64,000 nt of DNA, from assembly GCA_035048815.1 (NCBI GenBank), contig JAUCBN010000016.1, positions 20,786,178-20,850,177 of the forward strand, read 5' to 3'. The stretch is from Abelmoschus esculentus. Lineage: Eukaryota > Streptophyta > Magnoliopsida > Malvales > Malvaceae. The notes beneath the pieces are model-generated. The model was not told the DNA's origin, searched no databases, and was given only the letters and a program-made list of their open reading frames with translations. Positions 24,332-37,136 of this stretch are shown in pieces (position 1 is the first letter of the stretch; the number at the start of each line of letters is the position of its first letter). Position numbers and translations under genes: made by a program.

Positions 24332-26391
24332 TCAGCATCCCCTTCCGATGTTAGCAAATTTCCGGGCTAATCCAAATATAGCGGCCTTGGTTAAGAGGCC
24401 TCGATCAAGACTCCAAGCAAGGGCTATAGCCCCGCCAACAATTAAAAGTTTGGGAATGTTGTTCCCGGATGGTTTATCCGATGAACTATGTGTTTCGAGA
24501 GCCGATGAATCGTTACTTTTGCTACCAAAGGATCTCAGATAGTCTGCACTTACTTTAGTGTTTATCTGAGCCATGAAAGCACAATGGGATAGAACTCCGG
24601 ATGCTCTCTCCTTTTGATATGCACGAAAGCCGGGGTCGATCTTGTTGACGGTTCCCCACATACCTTGCCGGACCCCAAGCTTTGCTATTTTCCATGGTAT
24701 ACCCATATCTTCGTGATGGAAAAGTAACACCTCACATGCAGTCAGTTGGCCATCCCCTTTCCTTGATTCAACTGTTTGAAACGGAACACGAACGAATTAT
24801 CGGTCGGCATTTATATTAAGGCACATGTGTTTGAAACTTATATAGTCCAAGACATGGGTTAGTTTATTTCCATATCCTTTATGCTTGTACTCAATCTAAA
24901 CCATATTCTAGGAAAATGGAAGTTTCAAACATCGTAGGAGCGTAGGAAAAAAAGTGAAGTCCAATACCTGCACGGATGCACCAACTCGAATAGTATACAT
25001 CAACACGCCTAGGTGTGTTTTTTCTCGGAACAGAGGCATATGGTACTCCCTGAAATGTAGAGTAACATGCCGTCAGTTAAACTTCAACACATCGAAAACA
25101 ACAAACAGAGTTGGCTAACATGCTGCTGCCAATGCCATGGCATGCAGTGCTATGGTCATCTGCCTAATATTAGGTTGATAACACTTGGTTGAACTGAGTC
25201 ATCAAATTCATGAAAAGAATGTCCATTCACCCAAGTTATTTGATCAGATTAAGCAACTCGAAGCTTAGGAAACAATCTAAACATCGGTTTTATTTCTCGC
25301 AATAAATGGTGTGAGGAAACAGGCAGATTACCTTTGTCACACAGTAATATGACCGCCCAGATTCCCAAATCCGACGACCTATCACATATTCTCTGTCACT
25401 ACAGAAGAAAGGGAACTGCAAAAATAAAAGCACACTTTAGAACACAATGTTCCAATACCATGAAAATCAACAACAAAATAAAGGAATCCATAGAAAAGTT
25501 TTACGAACCTTGCGAAGCCAGTGGACCACCATGGTTCCGGTGGTGGGACACTCCTCCATAGTTGCAACACTAGCGAGCATCTTATCCCACTTTGGTCTAA
25601 ATTGATCATCCCAAAAGAAATCCCTCACCATCTCGGGAGTGGCATCTTCGAAAACAGTCCGGCTACGATATTCTGTAGGTCCGGCCTAGACGAACAACAA
25701 AAGCATAATTTGATCAATCAAATGAATTACGATTTACAGAACAGATGCAAACTAAAAGAGCGCAATAAGGCACCTCAAGATCTCTTTGCCAAGCTTGATA
25801 ATACATGGTTTTAGTAGAGCAATCCATCATATGAATCCAAGCAGGGCCTCCATCTTTTTCTTCAACTAAAGTACACAAATGTTCTAAATCTTCATTTGTC
25901 ACAAAACTAGTTTTTCCCTTCGAAATCTGTGATGAACTACCCCCAATTACAAAAACATTAGCTATTAGCAAAATCAAAGACAAACCCAATTCTATAGCAA
26001 TTGTTATCTAACTAAAACTAAATCGAAAAGGGAAATCAAGTGATGAAGTTACAAACCTGGAATTGGAATGAAAGGTAGGTGGCAAAGCAAAAGAATCCTT
26101 TTGAGCACCACCATCTGAAATCCAAGAGATGCAGCTGGGAAACTGAGACCTGATCGAATTCAAGCTTGAAGATGAAGAATATGAAGGTTCTGGGGCTGAA
26201 TCCTTAGAACCAGAACAATCAATCAACATTTCTCTGCCTATATTTGCCCACTTTGGCTTCCATGCCCATCCCACCAAAACACCGGCAATTACAGCGACCC
26301 ACAAAGGAGCTATAAAGATCATTAACTCACACAAAACATCCCCGATTGTGGGCTTCCTTAAAATCTCCAAAAAAACTGAAACCAAAGCCAT
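24332..26391 (-). CDS. START-domain lipid-binding membrane protein
   Basis: Member of the plant START / polyketide cyclase-like lipid transport superfamily (similar in layout to Arabidopsis At3g23080 and At4g14500), 426 residues. Six exons: 26057-26391, 25774-25936, 25509-25685, 25332-25415, 24968-25049 and 24332-24771; phases agree and introns are GT..AG. The start is the ATG at 26391; the frame upstream opens only at a TTG. The N-terminal part has a TM segment (IFIAPLWVAVIAGVLVGWAW). The START fold runs from about residue 120 (NEDLEHLCTLVEEKDGGPAW), with the core words PEMVRDFFWDDQFRPKWD and CSDREYVIGRRIWE. A second hydrophobic stretch (LLIVGGAIALAWSL) lies near the C-terminus. Bound lipid unknown. 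Confidence 0.9.
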
Positions 26392-28202
26392 CTTTAACCG
26401 CTGCAATCTCTCGAGAGTTGGTTCGAATAAATGAAAGGAACCCCTTAAACCAGACCAAACCCTCCGTAGATTTTAATCTGAAAGGGGATTAAGAAGAAAA
26501 AGAAGAAGAAACGATTCAAATAACAAGGGAAACAAAGATCACAAGGCGCTGAATAGATTACGGATAAGGATTTCAAGAAAATCAGGAAAAAAATTAAAAT
26601 TTGACAAATTTCATATACTAATCAGTTTATCAACGTTTCTACAATTAATTAAACCGTGTTTCTGACAGAAGGGTTTCTAAGAAAGGGAAAAAAATGGATA
26701 GAAATTTATTGCAAACAAAGGGTGTTTGGTTGCCGCCTGGTGCCGATGCTCTGTTGGAGAAGACGTGGGCACATGCTCTGTTTTCCGTTGGCTTTAAGGA
26801 TCCGAGACATCTCTCGTAAATTTGTACGCTTATTTATAGCGACGAGATTTCTCATTTTCGTCGCCGCGTTCCCTCGTTTTTCACGTTAACTGGCTTGACT
26901 CTTTTAGCACTTATTTTGCTTTTGCATTTTTGTGTTAAGGCCTCGTACTGGCTTTTAATTTATCCTATAATCAAGTTTGTATTTATTTGTTTGAACAATA
27001 ATTAAATTCTTTAATAAATAAACGATAATTAAGTTTGTAATATTACAGTATACGTGTTTATCGTAATGCTTTTGATTTTAAAAAAATAATGTTAAACGAA
27101 TTATTTATATATCGTTTTATAAAAAAATATATATTTGTTTATTTATTAAACGAATGAAAATAAAAAAAAATTATCGTTTAATTAAATAAATAAACACCAA
27201 TAAAAAATTTATTTGTTTATTTATAAAATATTTTTATTTGTATTCGTTCAATATATTTACAAAAGTGCAAAATATTTTTTAATATATCTTTATTATATAC
27301 AATTTTATTTTTTTAATTTAGTATATTATATAACTCAAGTGAAATATGTCAAAATTTCATTATTTTTATCGTTACCGAAGCCCAATGGCATCCTCGTTAA
27401 CCACTTTCCATCATCTCAGCTCTTCATTTCCGCCTAATGCTTATCGGGCCGTCGCTCGGAGCAAAGGGTGTGAATAATTTAGGGACGAGTAAAACTCGAC
27501 TAAAAAAAATAAATAATTTGACTTAAAGAGAAAATATTTAATTCATTTTGATTCAATTTAAAATTTTATAGACTCGAATCGACTCAAAAAATTTCAAATG
27601 AAGTTCGAGTTGTAAAATAAAAATTCGAATAACTTGAATTTTTTAGTAATTAAAAGATTAATTTTTAAATTTGAGTTGAATCTCTTAATTTTTTATGATA
27701 TCTATACATTGATATATAAAAATATAAATAAATATTGCTACATATGAGAAAATGTATATGCATATCTTATATGATTAAGAAAGTCGTTTAAATTGGAATC
27801 AAAACATACTAAATAATTACAATTAAATATTTATAGGAACTCGAAAACTCGACTCGAACTGAAAAAAAATTTCAAATAAAGTTTGAGTATAAAATATAAC
27901 TCGTCAACTCGAATAACTCAAAATTTTTTACTCAACTTGACTCGAGTGCATATCACGATATTTTATTAAACGAATACGGATATCTTAAAAATTAATAAAT
28001 AAATATTAAAAAATTAATTAAACTGAATATAAATTTTTTTAAAATTAAATAAATGAACATGAACATAAATACATAATCTTATACACAATAAAAAATATAT
28101 AATATGTGTATAAAATTATAAACAAAATTTATATAATATGTGTATAAAATTTAATTCTTGCCTAAAATGATGATAGGTTGATTAATGAGTGATTCTAGAA
28201 AA

Positions 28203-28530
28203 AGTCGGCCTTAAAAAAGGCCTAAAAAACGGTTGTACAGTTTTTCTTACAAAAGTTGTAAGAAATTCGGTATACACTTTTCGGTATATACCGAAATTCT
28301 TATAACTTTTATAAGAAAAACGGTATATACCGAATTTCTTACAAAAATCGTAAAATTTTTGGTTATAAACCGATTTTCTTACAAAAAGTAATAAAATTTT
28401 CGGTGTGTACCGTTTTTTTTACAAAAGTTATAAGAATTTCGGTATATACCGAAAAGTGTATACCGAATTTCTTACAACTTTTATAAGAAAAATGGTACGG
28501 TTTTTTTTAAGTTTTTTTAAGGCCGTTTTT
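28203..28530. repeat. Foldback element built of TCGGTATA palindromes
   Basis: About 325 bp that is almost entirely self-complementary. The left arm begins with GGCCTTAAAAAA and the right arm ends with its inverse; each arm is about 150 bp. Within the arms the palindromic word TTCGGTATATACCGAA and the word TTTCTTACAA / TTGTAAGAAA recur several times in both orientations. No open frame. Transcribed, it would make one long hairpin. Confidence 0.75.
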
Positions 28531-29029
28531 TTTTTTTAAATTTCCCGTTGATTAATGGTTAAATAGATATTATAGTGATATCTTGAGGACTGTATTGGAA
28601 TGATTTGGACTTTAAAATTTATTCAAAATTTAAATTTTTGGGTGATATAATCAATTTAGAGTTAATAGCTATATTTAAATTATATCCAAAATTAAAACTG
28701 AATCAATTTTGTGGACAAAGACAAAGCCTTCCAACATCATTTTTTTTTCATTTACAAATAACAAGAAACAATATTTTAAAATATTATTTTTTTATCACCC
28801 AAATTAATTTTGAATAACTTTATAATATTTTATTTGTAAATAAACAACGGCAATATTAACAATATTAGAGGTTGAATATAAATATTTTTAAATTAAAATT
28901 AAGCCGATTGAATATATTATTATATAATTTTTTAACTATTTTGTTATATTTAATGATTTAATAATTATTTATAATAAAATTTATTTTTTAATATTTATTT
29001 TATAATCTTTAAATGTTAAATGATTAAAA

Positions 29030-29762
29030 ATATTTAGCATTAAGATAATTTCAACCTTAACGTTTACGTTTTTTGTCGTTTTGACCCTTATTTTTTTTGG
29101 ATAAACTTAGCCTTAACCTATATCTTTTTGACAAATATCTTATTTTTAACTAGCTTGATGACTGAACCGTTTAAAATTTAACGATGATACATATATATAT
29201 GAAATATAATTTTAAGTGACATGTCATATAACCTATCAAATGCATATATATAGAATATAATTTTATTCCAATATAAAATAATTAAAATTCAAATAAAATA
29301 TTAAAAATTAATTAATTCTAAAATATAATATTATTAAACATTTTTAACCCTAACTACTACGATAAAATCGGAATCTTATCCAAATTGTGTTTATATTTTT
29401 TAAGATGAGATTTTGATTTTATCGTAGTTAGGGTTAAGAATTTTAATAATCTTATATTTTAAAAATAATTAATTTTTAATATCTTATTTGATTTAAATTA
29501 TTTTATATTTTATATTGAAATAAAATTATATTTTATATATATATATATGTATTTGATAGGTTACATTCCATATCATTTGAAATTATATTCTATATATATC
29601 ATCGTTAAATTTTTAACGGTCCAGTCATCAAGCTAGTTAAAAAATAAGATATTTGTCAAAAAGATATAGATTAAAGGCTAAATTTATCTCAAAAATAAGA
29701 TAAAAACGATAAAAACTATAAACGTTAAAGGTTAAAATTATTTTTATGCAAAAATATTTTTA
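29030..29762. mobile_element. 730-bp foldback element, arms about 330 bp
   Basis: Two long inverted arms (about 29030-29369 and 29411-29762) separated by a loop of about 40 bp. Landmarks present in both arms, inverted: TTTTTGACAAATATCTTATTTT, shared as shorter words AACTAGCTTGATGACT, and AACCCTAACTAC at the inner ends. Non-coding, hence non-autonomous. The long arms suit a Mutator-like or Foldback class, but no clear target duplication could be set. Confidence 0.7.
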
Positions 29763-30534
29763 CGATAATTTATTGGCATTTTTAAACATTACCTTTTATT
29801 GTGAGACTTGGAAGCAGGTAAACTTATAGCGACCAGAATCCTAAAAAAGCTCGGCTAGGAATTAAACTATCCATCCGGACTTAAAAACAACGCTACGCGA
29901 ATCACCCGACCCTACGAACCCCCGCCCCTTCGTCGCTCTATTCGGGGGTCTTCTCTCCCCACCACCCTTTTTCTAATTCGGGGATCCAAATCTCTCTCCG
30001 GCACAATCATCTCCAAATCTCCCGATTCAGATCGATCCCGAAGCAAACCTTCGTTTTCTCTCAAAAACTAATTCTCCTTCTTCTTCATCATCACTGCTTC
30101 ACTGCTCAATACCACAACGCTGTTTATTGTTCCTTTTCCCTTTTGCAATACAATAGGTTTCGCAATCGGAAGAAGTACATATCTTAGCTAAGGCTTCATT
30201 CGCTATTCGTCGAAGCATCTAACACTTTGGTAACATTCCTCTTTTCTCTTTGCATCAATTTATTTGCAGCTTTAAATAAATGCATCTGGAGGAAAAAGAG
30301 AGAGAAAAAGTTGATGATCAATTAAAAGATGGATTGGAAGCTTGGTTCATTGCTTTGCGTTGATCGCATTTAATTTATTTGCACAACGTTTACTCAAATT
30401 TTGATTGGATTCTGCTGATTTTATTGATTTGTTATTTAATATTGTTTTCGTGTTTTCTTTTATTTGCTTATTGTGTATTTTCTCTGTTTGAGATCGAGGA
30501 CGAGCTGTGGAGTGAAAGAACTATATAAGCGAAG

Positions 30535-33500
30535 ATGTTTGGTTCAACTAGCCGTGAGTTTTTCTTTTATCCTACGTTTTATTAAATCCGGTAGAAAATG
30601 TTGATAAATCTTATTTTGATTTGATTAGTTGAGCTGATGTTTTGACGGATGTGTAATTTAGCTTCTATTCTTCATTAAAACGAGGAGCATGCGACTAGTT
30701 TCTTTTGTTAGTTTGTATAGGTATCTTGGAATTCGAGTTTAGGATTCTATGTTGCATGCCATGATATCCACAAACTATTGTTGCCTTTTGCTTTTAAGTT
30801 TTTACGAGTGTCTCTTAACTATTTAGTAGATTGTTTAGCTTCTTGATCTGTTGTTAGCTATAATGTTTTAATTATTAGCCAAATCGTTGTACTTGTTATG
30901 ACTGTTTGTGCTGTATATACTTTTTTTTTTTTTTTTTGTATTTAAATTTTGATGTTATCTTTAATCTGTATGTTAACTTCTTTGGGATTAAATATTTTAT
31001 TAATTGTGATTTTTTGGGAAAGTTTAATCAAGTTAGAAATGCTTTAAACAGCTTTTGGGCAATCATCAAGTAGCCCGTTTGCTTCCCAATCTGTTTTTGG
31101 CCAGACCAACAACGCTAATACCAATCCATTTGCTACTAATCCTTCATTTGGTAGTGTTACCCCATTTGGATCCCAAACAAACGGTTCAATATTTGGGGGT
31201 ACCTCTACTGGAGTGTTTGGTGCAGCCCAGTCTTCTTCTCCCTTTTCCTCAACGACTGCCTTCAGTTCCTCATCATCTCCAGCCTTTGGAAGTTCCACGC
31301 CTGCTTTTGGATCTTCTTCTACTCCAGCTTTTGGCAGTTCATCATCTTTTGGCGGTATGTGTTTCTGTATTTTTCTTTTCTTTTCTGGTATTATAATTCA
31401 GTTCACCTTCATTTAATACTCTTTATGTCATATTTAAATATATTAGAGTATGATTTTAAATTTTGAATTCATTTTAGTCTTTTGATGTTTTGTGATGCTT
31501 TATTCAGTGTTCCAATATCACGTGTGGGTCGTTGAGTTGTTATGCTTATGTGTAATCAAGCGTGCCTACATAGTTATTTTCACGTTGTGTTAGTTACATT
31601 ATTTTGTGGAGATGGAAGAATTTATTGTTTCATTTGTAAGCTCTCTTGTTTGTTTCGTTCTCCAATGAATACCTAAATATGATCTTTGAGAGCTATCTTT
31701 TTCAGAAGGAGCTCTTGTTGCTTCTCTTATACATTTGATTCGCTTTTAGTTATATGCATGTGTTGACCTTTTAATCATTAGCTCTTGGGTAAGTTGGTTA
31801 ATTTTCCTCGGTTTTGAATTGATTACCTTTCTTGTGGATAGCGTCGCCTGTTTTTGGTCAGAAGCCTGCATTCGGCTTTGGGTCTACTACTACTCAATCA
31901 AGTCCTTTTGGAAGTACAACACAACAATCACAACCTGCATTTGGAAGTGGCATATTTGGTTCAACTCAGTCTGCATTCGGTGCCACAAGCACTCCTGCTT
32001 TCGGTGCCACGAGCTCTCCTGCCTTTGGTGCCAGTAGCACCCCTGCTTTCGGTTCCACTGGAAGTCCAGCATTTGGTAGCACTGGAACTGCATTTGGTGT
32101 GTCTAATGCCCCGGTCTTTGGAGCAGGAAGCACATTTGGAGCACCAAGCACACCTACTTTTGGCACTTCCAGCACTCCTGCATTTGGGGGTTCGAGCACT
32201 CCTGCTTTTGGAGCATCTTCAACTCCATCATTCAGCTTTGGGTCAACGTCAGCATTTGGTAGCTTTGGTGCTCCAAGCACTCCTGCCTTTGGGGCCACAG
32301 CCACCCCTGCTTTTGGTGCCACGAGCACCCCTGCCTTTGGTTCCACAAGCACTCCTGCATTTGGTGCTACAAGCACCCCAGCCTTTGGTTCAACTGGCAG
32401 TGCATTTGGTACGCCTAATACCTCGGTCTTTGGCAGTGGAGGCACATTTGGGGGATCAAGCACACCTGCTTTTGGAGCATCTTCTACTCCTTCATTCAGC
32501 TTTGGGTCTAGCCCAGCTTTTGGTCAGTCAACGCCAACATTTGGTAGTAGTCCTTTTGGAACCACTACATTTGGTGCCCCGAGTTCTTCGTTTGGTGAGT
32601 AATAAAGTCTGCATGATTAATCATGAGATTTGAAATTTCATGTATCTAATTAAATTCTTTTGAACTCTTATAGGAAGTCAATCTTCTGCACCAGCATTTG
32701 GAAGCACTACCTTCGGCCAGTCACCTTTTGGCGGCCAACGTGGGGGAAGTAGAGTGACTCCTTATGCTTCTACTACTGAAGCAGATGGTGGGAGTGGTAC
32801 ACAGCCAGCTGGAAAGTTGGAGTCAATATCAGCAATGCCCACTTACAAAGACAAAAGTCACGAGGAGTTGAGATGGGAGGATTATCAGTCGGGAGATAAA
32901 GGTACCTTTGTAAAGTTGTAGAACATGGGATTGTTAAAATTGCTAATTCTCTTTAATTGACATTGACTACCTCGATGTATGAATTTAAAATTTCAGGTGG
33001 ACCAAATCCAGCTGCTCAGCCTGCTGCTGGTATTGGCTTTGGTGCATCAACTACAACTTCCAATCCTTTTGGCTCCTCTTCAACATTTGGTCAGACATCT
33101 GCAAGTCCGTTTTCCAGCACAATTACCAATCCATTTAGTCTAAACCCCCCATCCTTCAATAATACGGGTTTTACAACCTCGGCTACTGCATCAAATCCTT
33201 TTCAATCAACATCGTCTAGCCTTTTTGGGCCAACTTCGTCAATGACAACTTCAATATTTGGTTCATCTTCAACTCCTACATTTGGAACTGGTTCATCTCT
33301 TTTTGGTTCGTCTGTCACTCCTTCATTTTCAACTTCACCATCCATTTTTGGTACTGGTGCGGCTCCGGCAACAACACCTACATTTGCTACTGGTTTAAAT
33401 TTTAGTGGCAGTCAGACATCCCCCCTTTTCAGTTCTACCCCTGCAATTGGGCAGACAGGCAATGCTTTTGGGCAGGTGACCTCTACATTTGGACCAAATA

Positions 33501-36413
33501 CTAACTTTGGTCAAACAAACATTTTCAACACTCCTTCCACTGGGTTTAGTGGGAACATGTTTTCAAGCTCTCCCTCTTTTGCTCCTTCTAACAGCCCAGC
33601 TCCCTTTGGCCAAACAACTGTAAGTTGCTTGTGAAATCGATACATTCGTTCTTCTTTTCATCAAGTTTATGATTTCTTTGTTTGGTGTTATTTGGTTTAT
33701 AGAATGAGTCTGTGATATTTGTTGCTTTAGCCACCCGAGATGTTTGATTTAGTTGCTAATAGGACCCAAATATTTGCTTCAGTATTATTATGCAAATAAT
33801 GACCCAAATAAGTGGTTTTATTTTTGGTCTTGCCAGATTTAGGCGCCTTTCTTTTTTGTTCGATGAAGAATCATAATTTCAATTTTATGAGGATAGGTTC
33901 TTATATATATAATGATCATGGTTCATGGGGTCTGATTTTGTTGATTTTCATGATTCATCATTGAAATATGTTTCAAATATTCTATGAAAAAAATTATGCT
34001 TTGCTTTATGATTTGAGCAGTTTTGCTAGTGTTAATTTGTAACAATTCTCTCTAACTCTATGCACAAGTCTTTTTGTAAATCATGCTTCCTTTTTCTTTT
34101 GTTTCTGCATTTAAATTTGGAGTTTGGCTGTTTGTGCAGCCCTCTTTTTCTTCACCTTTTCAGCCAGCTCAGACTGGTGGTGTTTTCTGTTTCAGCAATT
34201 TTGGTCAGACGCAGCAAGGTAGTAGAGGTTTAATCAGGGATTTTATCATTGAATGTTTAAGATTCTATGATTGTGCTGACTTTAATGATGTTGCTGGATT
34301 TGTAGGTGGTGGATCGAGCATTTTTGGTCAGAGTAATATTGGCCTGTCGTATGTGTTATATCCTTTGGGTTTTAACTCTATTTAGAGATTCTTATTCTTA
34401 TATATGCCTACAAACATATGCATATTTGTTACTAGTATAAGTTTTTCTTGCACTTTTGTACACGTAAATGCAAAAATGTCAGAATAAGTTGTCCTTGTTT
34501 ATCCAAATAGTTGAATGATTATATTTTGGAACTTAATCCTGAGTGCGCCTTTCTAACAGGTCTGCTACACAGAGTGCTTCTGTAGCACAACCTTTTACAA
34601 ACCCCTATGGGACACTCCCTGCTATGCCGCAAATGTCAATTGGTGGGACTGGGACTGCTCCATCTGTTCAATATGGAATTTCTAGCATGCCTGTAATTTG
34701 ACCTTGCTTTAGCTACTGATGCTTCAAGATTGAATCTGCTGTTTCTTACTTGTTTTAGATATTTCTGTCTTCATGCTACTAATAATTAGTATTGTGTATG
34801 ATTTGTGTAAATTAAAATACAATGGTGTGTGTTTGTTGACTGGTAATGAATTTATCAGGTTGTGGATAAACCTGCTCCTGTTAGAATATCACCCTTATTG
34901 ACTTCTCGATACCTTTCGCAAAGGCGGATTAGGTTGCCTGCAAGGAAATATCGTCCTGATAAGGACGGTCCGAAGGTGGGGATGCTGCCTCCCATGAATG
35001 TAGTAGCTATGATATGCTTTAAAACACTATGACATCACTCACCATATGAGGTTAGAGTTCTAATTATTGTTTGTTTCATTTGTTAATTGATATCTGCAGG
35101 TTCCATTTTTCAGCGATGATGAAGAGACGCCCAGTGTGCCCAAGGCCGACGCTGTCTTTTTTCCTAGGGAAAACCCTAGGTCTCTAGTCATTCGTCCTAC
35201 AGAAAATTGGCCTTCCAGAGCCTCTGCAGAGAAGGGATCAGCATTGAAGGATGCATCCGCTCCAGTGCATGAGAATGGTAAGATTCTGTCAAGCTCATCT
35301 GCATTTCTTCTTCTGAACCACTAGAATAGATTAGAAGGGAAGCTTATAAATAGGGGTTAAAGTTCATTGCTTGGAAATTTGGATCATATACTTATTGCAT
35401 TGAGAAAATGCATTCTTTGTTTCGGATTTGTGAATTTTTGTTACTTTTTTATGGTGTGATTATTTAATTTTTGATGCTAGTGGCTGACTCTTTGGCTCAT
35501 CCTTTTCATTTAGGAAAAGTTTCTTATGATGGCAGCTCCAAAGCTCAGGATAAAGATGGTAAGTAGTACCTTTTACCTGAAATTATAATTACCTGTAATC
35601 TCCTATTGTGTGCCGTTTGATCGAATTTATGTTCTTATGATTTGAAATTCACATTGGTCATAAAGTTCTCCCTTTGTCCTGTTCTGCAAATTGATTTAGG
35701 AGCTATTTCTAATTCCTCAAAATTGCATCGGTATGATCATTGTAGAAAATCGTGGAGAAAATGGCCGTGTAAAGGATCAAATTCTTCCTGTTAAAGGTAA
35801 TCATAAGGCGCATGCAGTCCAGGACGATCATTCTGCTGAAAAAGAAGAGTCGTACAAGACAATCGGTGGCCATCGAGCTGGTGAGGCAGCTATTGCCTAT
35901 GAGCACGGGGCTGACATCGAGGCTCTAATGCCAAAGCTCCGCCGATCTGACTACTTTACAGAACCTCGAATCCAAGTACTGGCAGCTAGAGAAAGGGCTG
36001 AACCAGGATACTGTCGCCATGTAAAGGACTTTGTGGTCGGACGGCATGGTTATGGTAGCATCAAATTCCTGGGTGAGACAGATGTGAGATGTCTTGATCT
36101 GGAATCCCTTATCCAGTTCAACAATCGTGAGGTGATCGTTTACTTGGACGACAGCAAGAAACCTCCAGTTGGACAAGGTCTTAATAAGCCCGCGGAGGTA
36201 ACACTTCTCAATATCAAATGCTTCGATAAGAAGACTGCAGAACAATATACAGAAGGGGCACGAGTCGAAAAATACAAGAACATGCTTAAGAGGAAGGCGG
36301 AGGAGCAAGGAGCCGAGTTTCTGTCATATGATCCCATCAAAGGGGAATGGAAGTTCAAGGTCAATCACTTCAGCACGTACAAACTGGAAGATGAAGATAA
36401 AGATCACTTGTAA
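30535..36413 (+). CDS. NUP98: Nucleoporin NUP98
   Basis: FG-repeat nucleoporin of the nuclear pore, needed for mRNA export and the permeability barrier. Twelve exons: 30535-30553, 31052-31354, 31842-32594, 32674-32901, 32997-33619, 34140-34218, 34306-34348, 34560-34692, 34859-34975, 35100-35277, 35514-35558 and 35746-36413; phases agree and the product is 1062 residues. Order: N-terminal GLFG/FG repeats (many PAFG, TFG and SPFG units), a GLEBS-like Rae1/Gle2-binding motif at about 408-432 (ISAMPTYKDKSHEELRWEDYQ in outline: MPTYKDKSHEELRWEDY), more FG repeats, then a linker and the C-terminal autoproteolytic domain (from about LRRSDYFTEPRIQVLAARE, with VKDFVVGRHGYGSIKFLGETD). The self-cleavage site HF|S is kept at about 1049/1050. 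The tail after it is short (STYKLEDEDKDHL), as in plants, which lack a fused NUP96. Confidence 0.93.
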
Positions 36414-37136
36414 ACGTCGGCCGCTCCGGATTACCAAGCTTTACGGATAGCCATGGCCACTGTGACGGGTTGATTTGAATTCTACATGGATTTGTCAAAT
36501 TGTTCAGAGTAACACCCGACCGTTGTTTGTTTGTATCCGTATTTGTATTGTTGTAATTTGCTTTGTTCTTTTTTTTTTAACCTCCAACATGTTACTTCTG
36601 AATTGGTTGTGTATCGTTTTGTAATGGGGAAAGTGCCAATCAAGAGAGACAGGATGTTAGTGTCTAATGTATATTATACAATAATACGATAACATAAAAA
36701 CAATAATTTAAGAATGTATCTACAATGTTCAAAAGTTTTGAGGCTAACTTAAAATGAGGATTATAGTTTAAGGATAAAAGTATTGTAAAATTTTGTATTA
36801 TTTTAGAATGAGAATTATAATTTAGAAATGAAATTAAAATATAAAAATTAACCTTATAGTAATAAATATATAAACACAAAAATATTTGTTATTATTATTT
36901 ATTGGGCAATCAAACATTAGAAATTTTCAATTCCACCACAAAGCCCATTACAAATGGATATTTTGGACATGAATTTGTAATCTTAAAAGAAGCAGCCCAT
37001 CTATGGGAGTTTTGTGAATTAGGGATTTAGACTCTACCATATCAATCTTGCATTTTTATATAAAACGCCTCAGCTAGGTTAAGGGTTTTTCCTGTCTCCG
37101 GAGCCGCCTAATCGAGAGCCGAGAACGCAAAGAAAA
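36414..37136. other. NUP98 3' UTR and RPL9 promoter
   Basis: Contains the 3' UTR of NUP98 (to about 36.65 kb), a short AT-rich spacer and the compact promoter of RPL9 (listed separately). No other gene. Confidence 0.65.
36941..37136 (+). promoter_or_regulatory. RPL9 promoter with site II motifs and TATA box
   Basis: Two AGCCCA words (36942-36947 and 36994-36999; site II TGGGCT inverted) lie 140-195 bp before the ATG. A TATA-like TATATAAA is at 37057-37064. A telo-box-like AGGGTTTTT follows at about 37082. Site II with telo-box is the usual signature of plant ribosomal protein promoters. No functional proof here. Confidence 0.55.

Larger units (their letters stand above)
26392..30534. other. 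Gene-free region with two long foldback elements
   Basis: About 4.1 kb. It starts with the leader and promoter of the START gene and ends with the NUP98 promoter and 5' UTR. The NUP98 leader probably has an intron, because T/C-rich leader sequence lies at 29.9-30.2 kb with a donor-like site (TTTG|GTAACA) near 30.23 kb. Between lie AT-rich sequence with GACTCGAA-type words (27.5-27.95 kb) and the two inverted-repeat elements listed separately. No gene seen. Confidence 0.6.

Noticed and set aside
28203..28530. CRISPR-like array of repeated words
   Set aside because: The words are palindromic and inverted around one centre, with no regular spacers, in a plant nuclear context.
31854..32633. Long frames overlapping the NUP98 FG-repeat exon on both strands
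   Set aside because: Shadow frames caused by the repetitive GCATTTGG-type coding sequence; the FG frame fits the exon phases and family.
35700..35745. Alternative acceptor before the last NUP98 exon
   Set aside because: Using TTTAG at 35699 puts the downstream autoproteolytic domain out of frame; the acceptor at 35745 keeps it.
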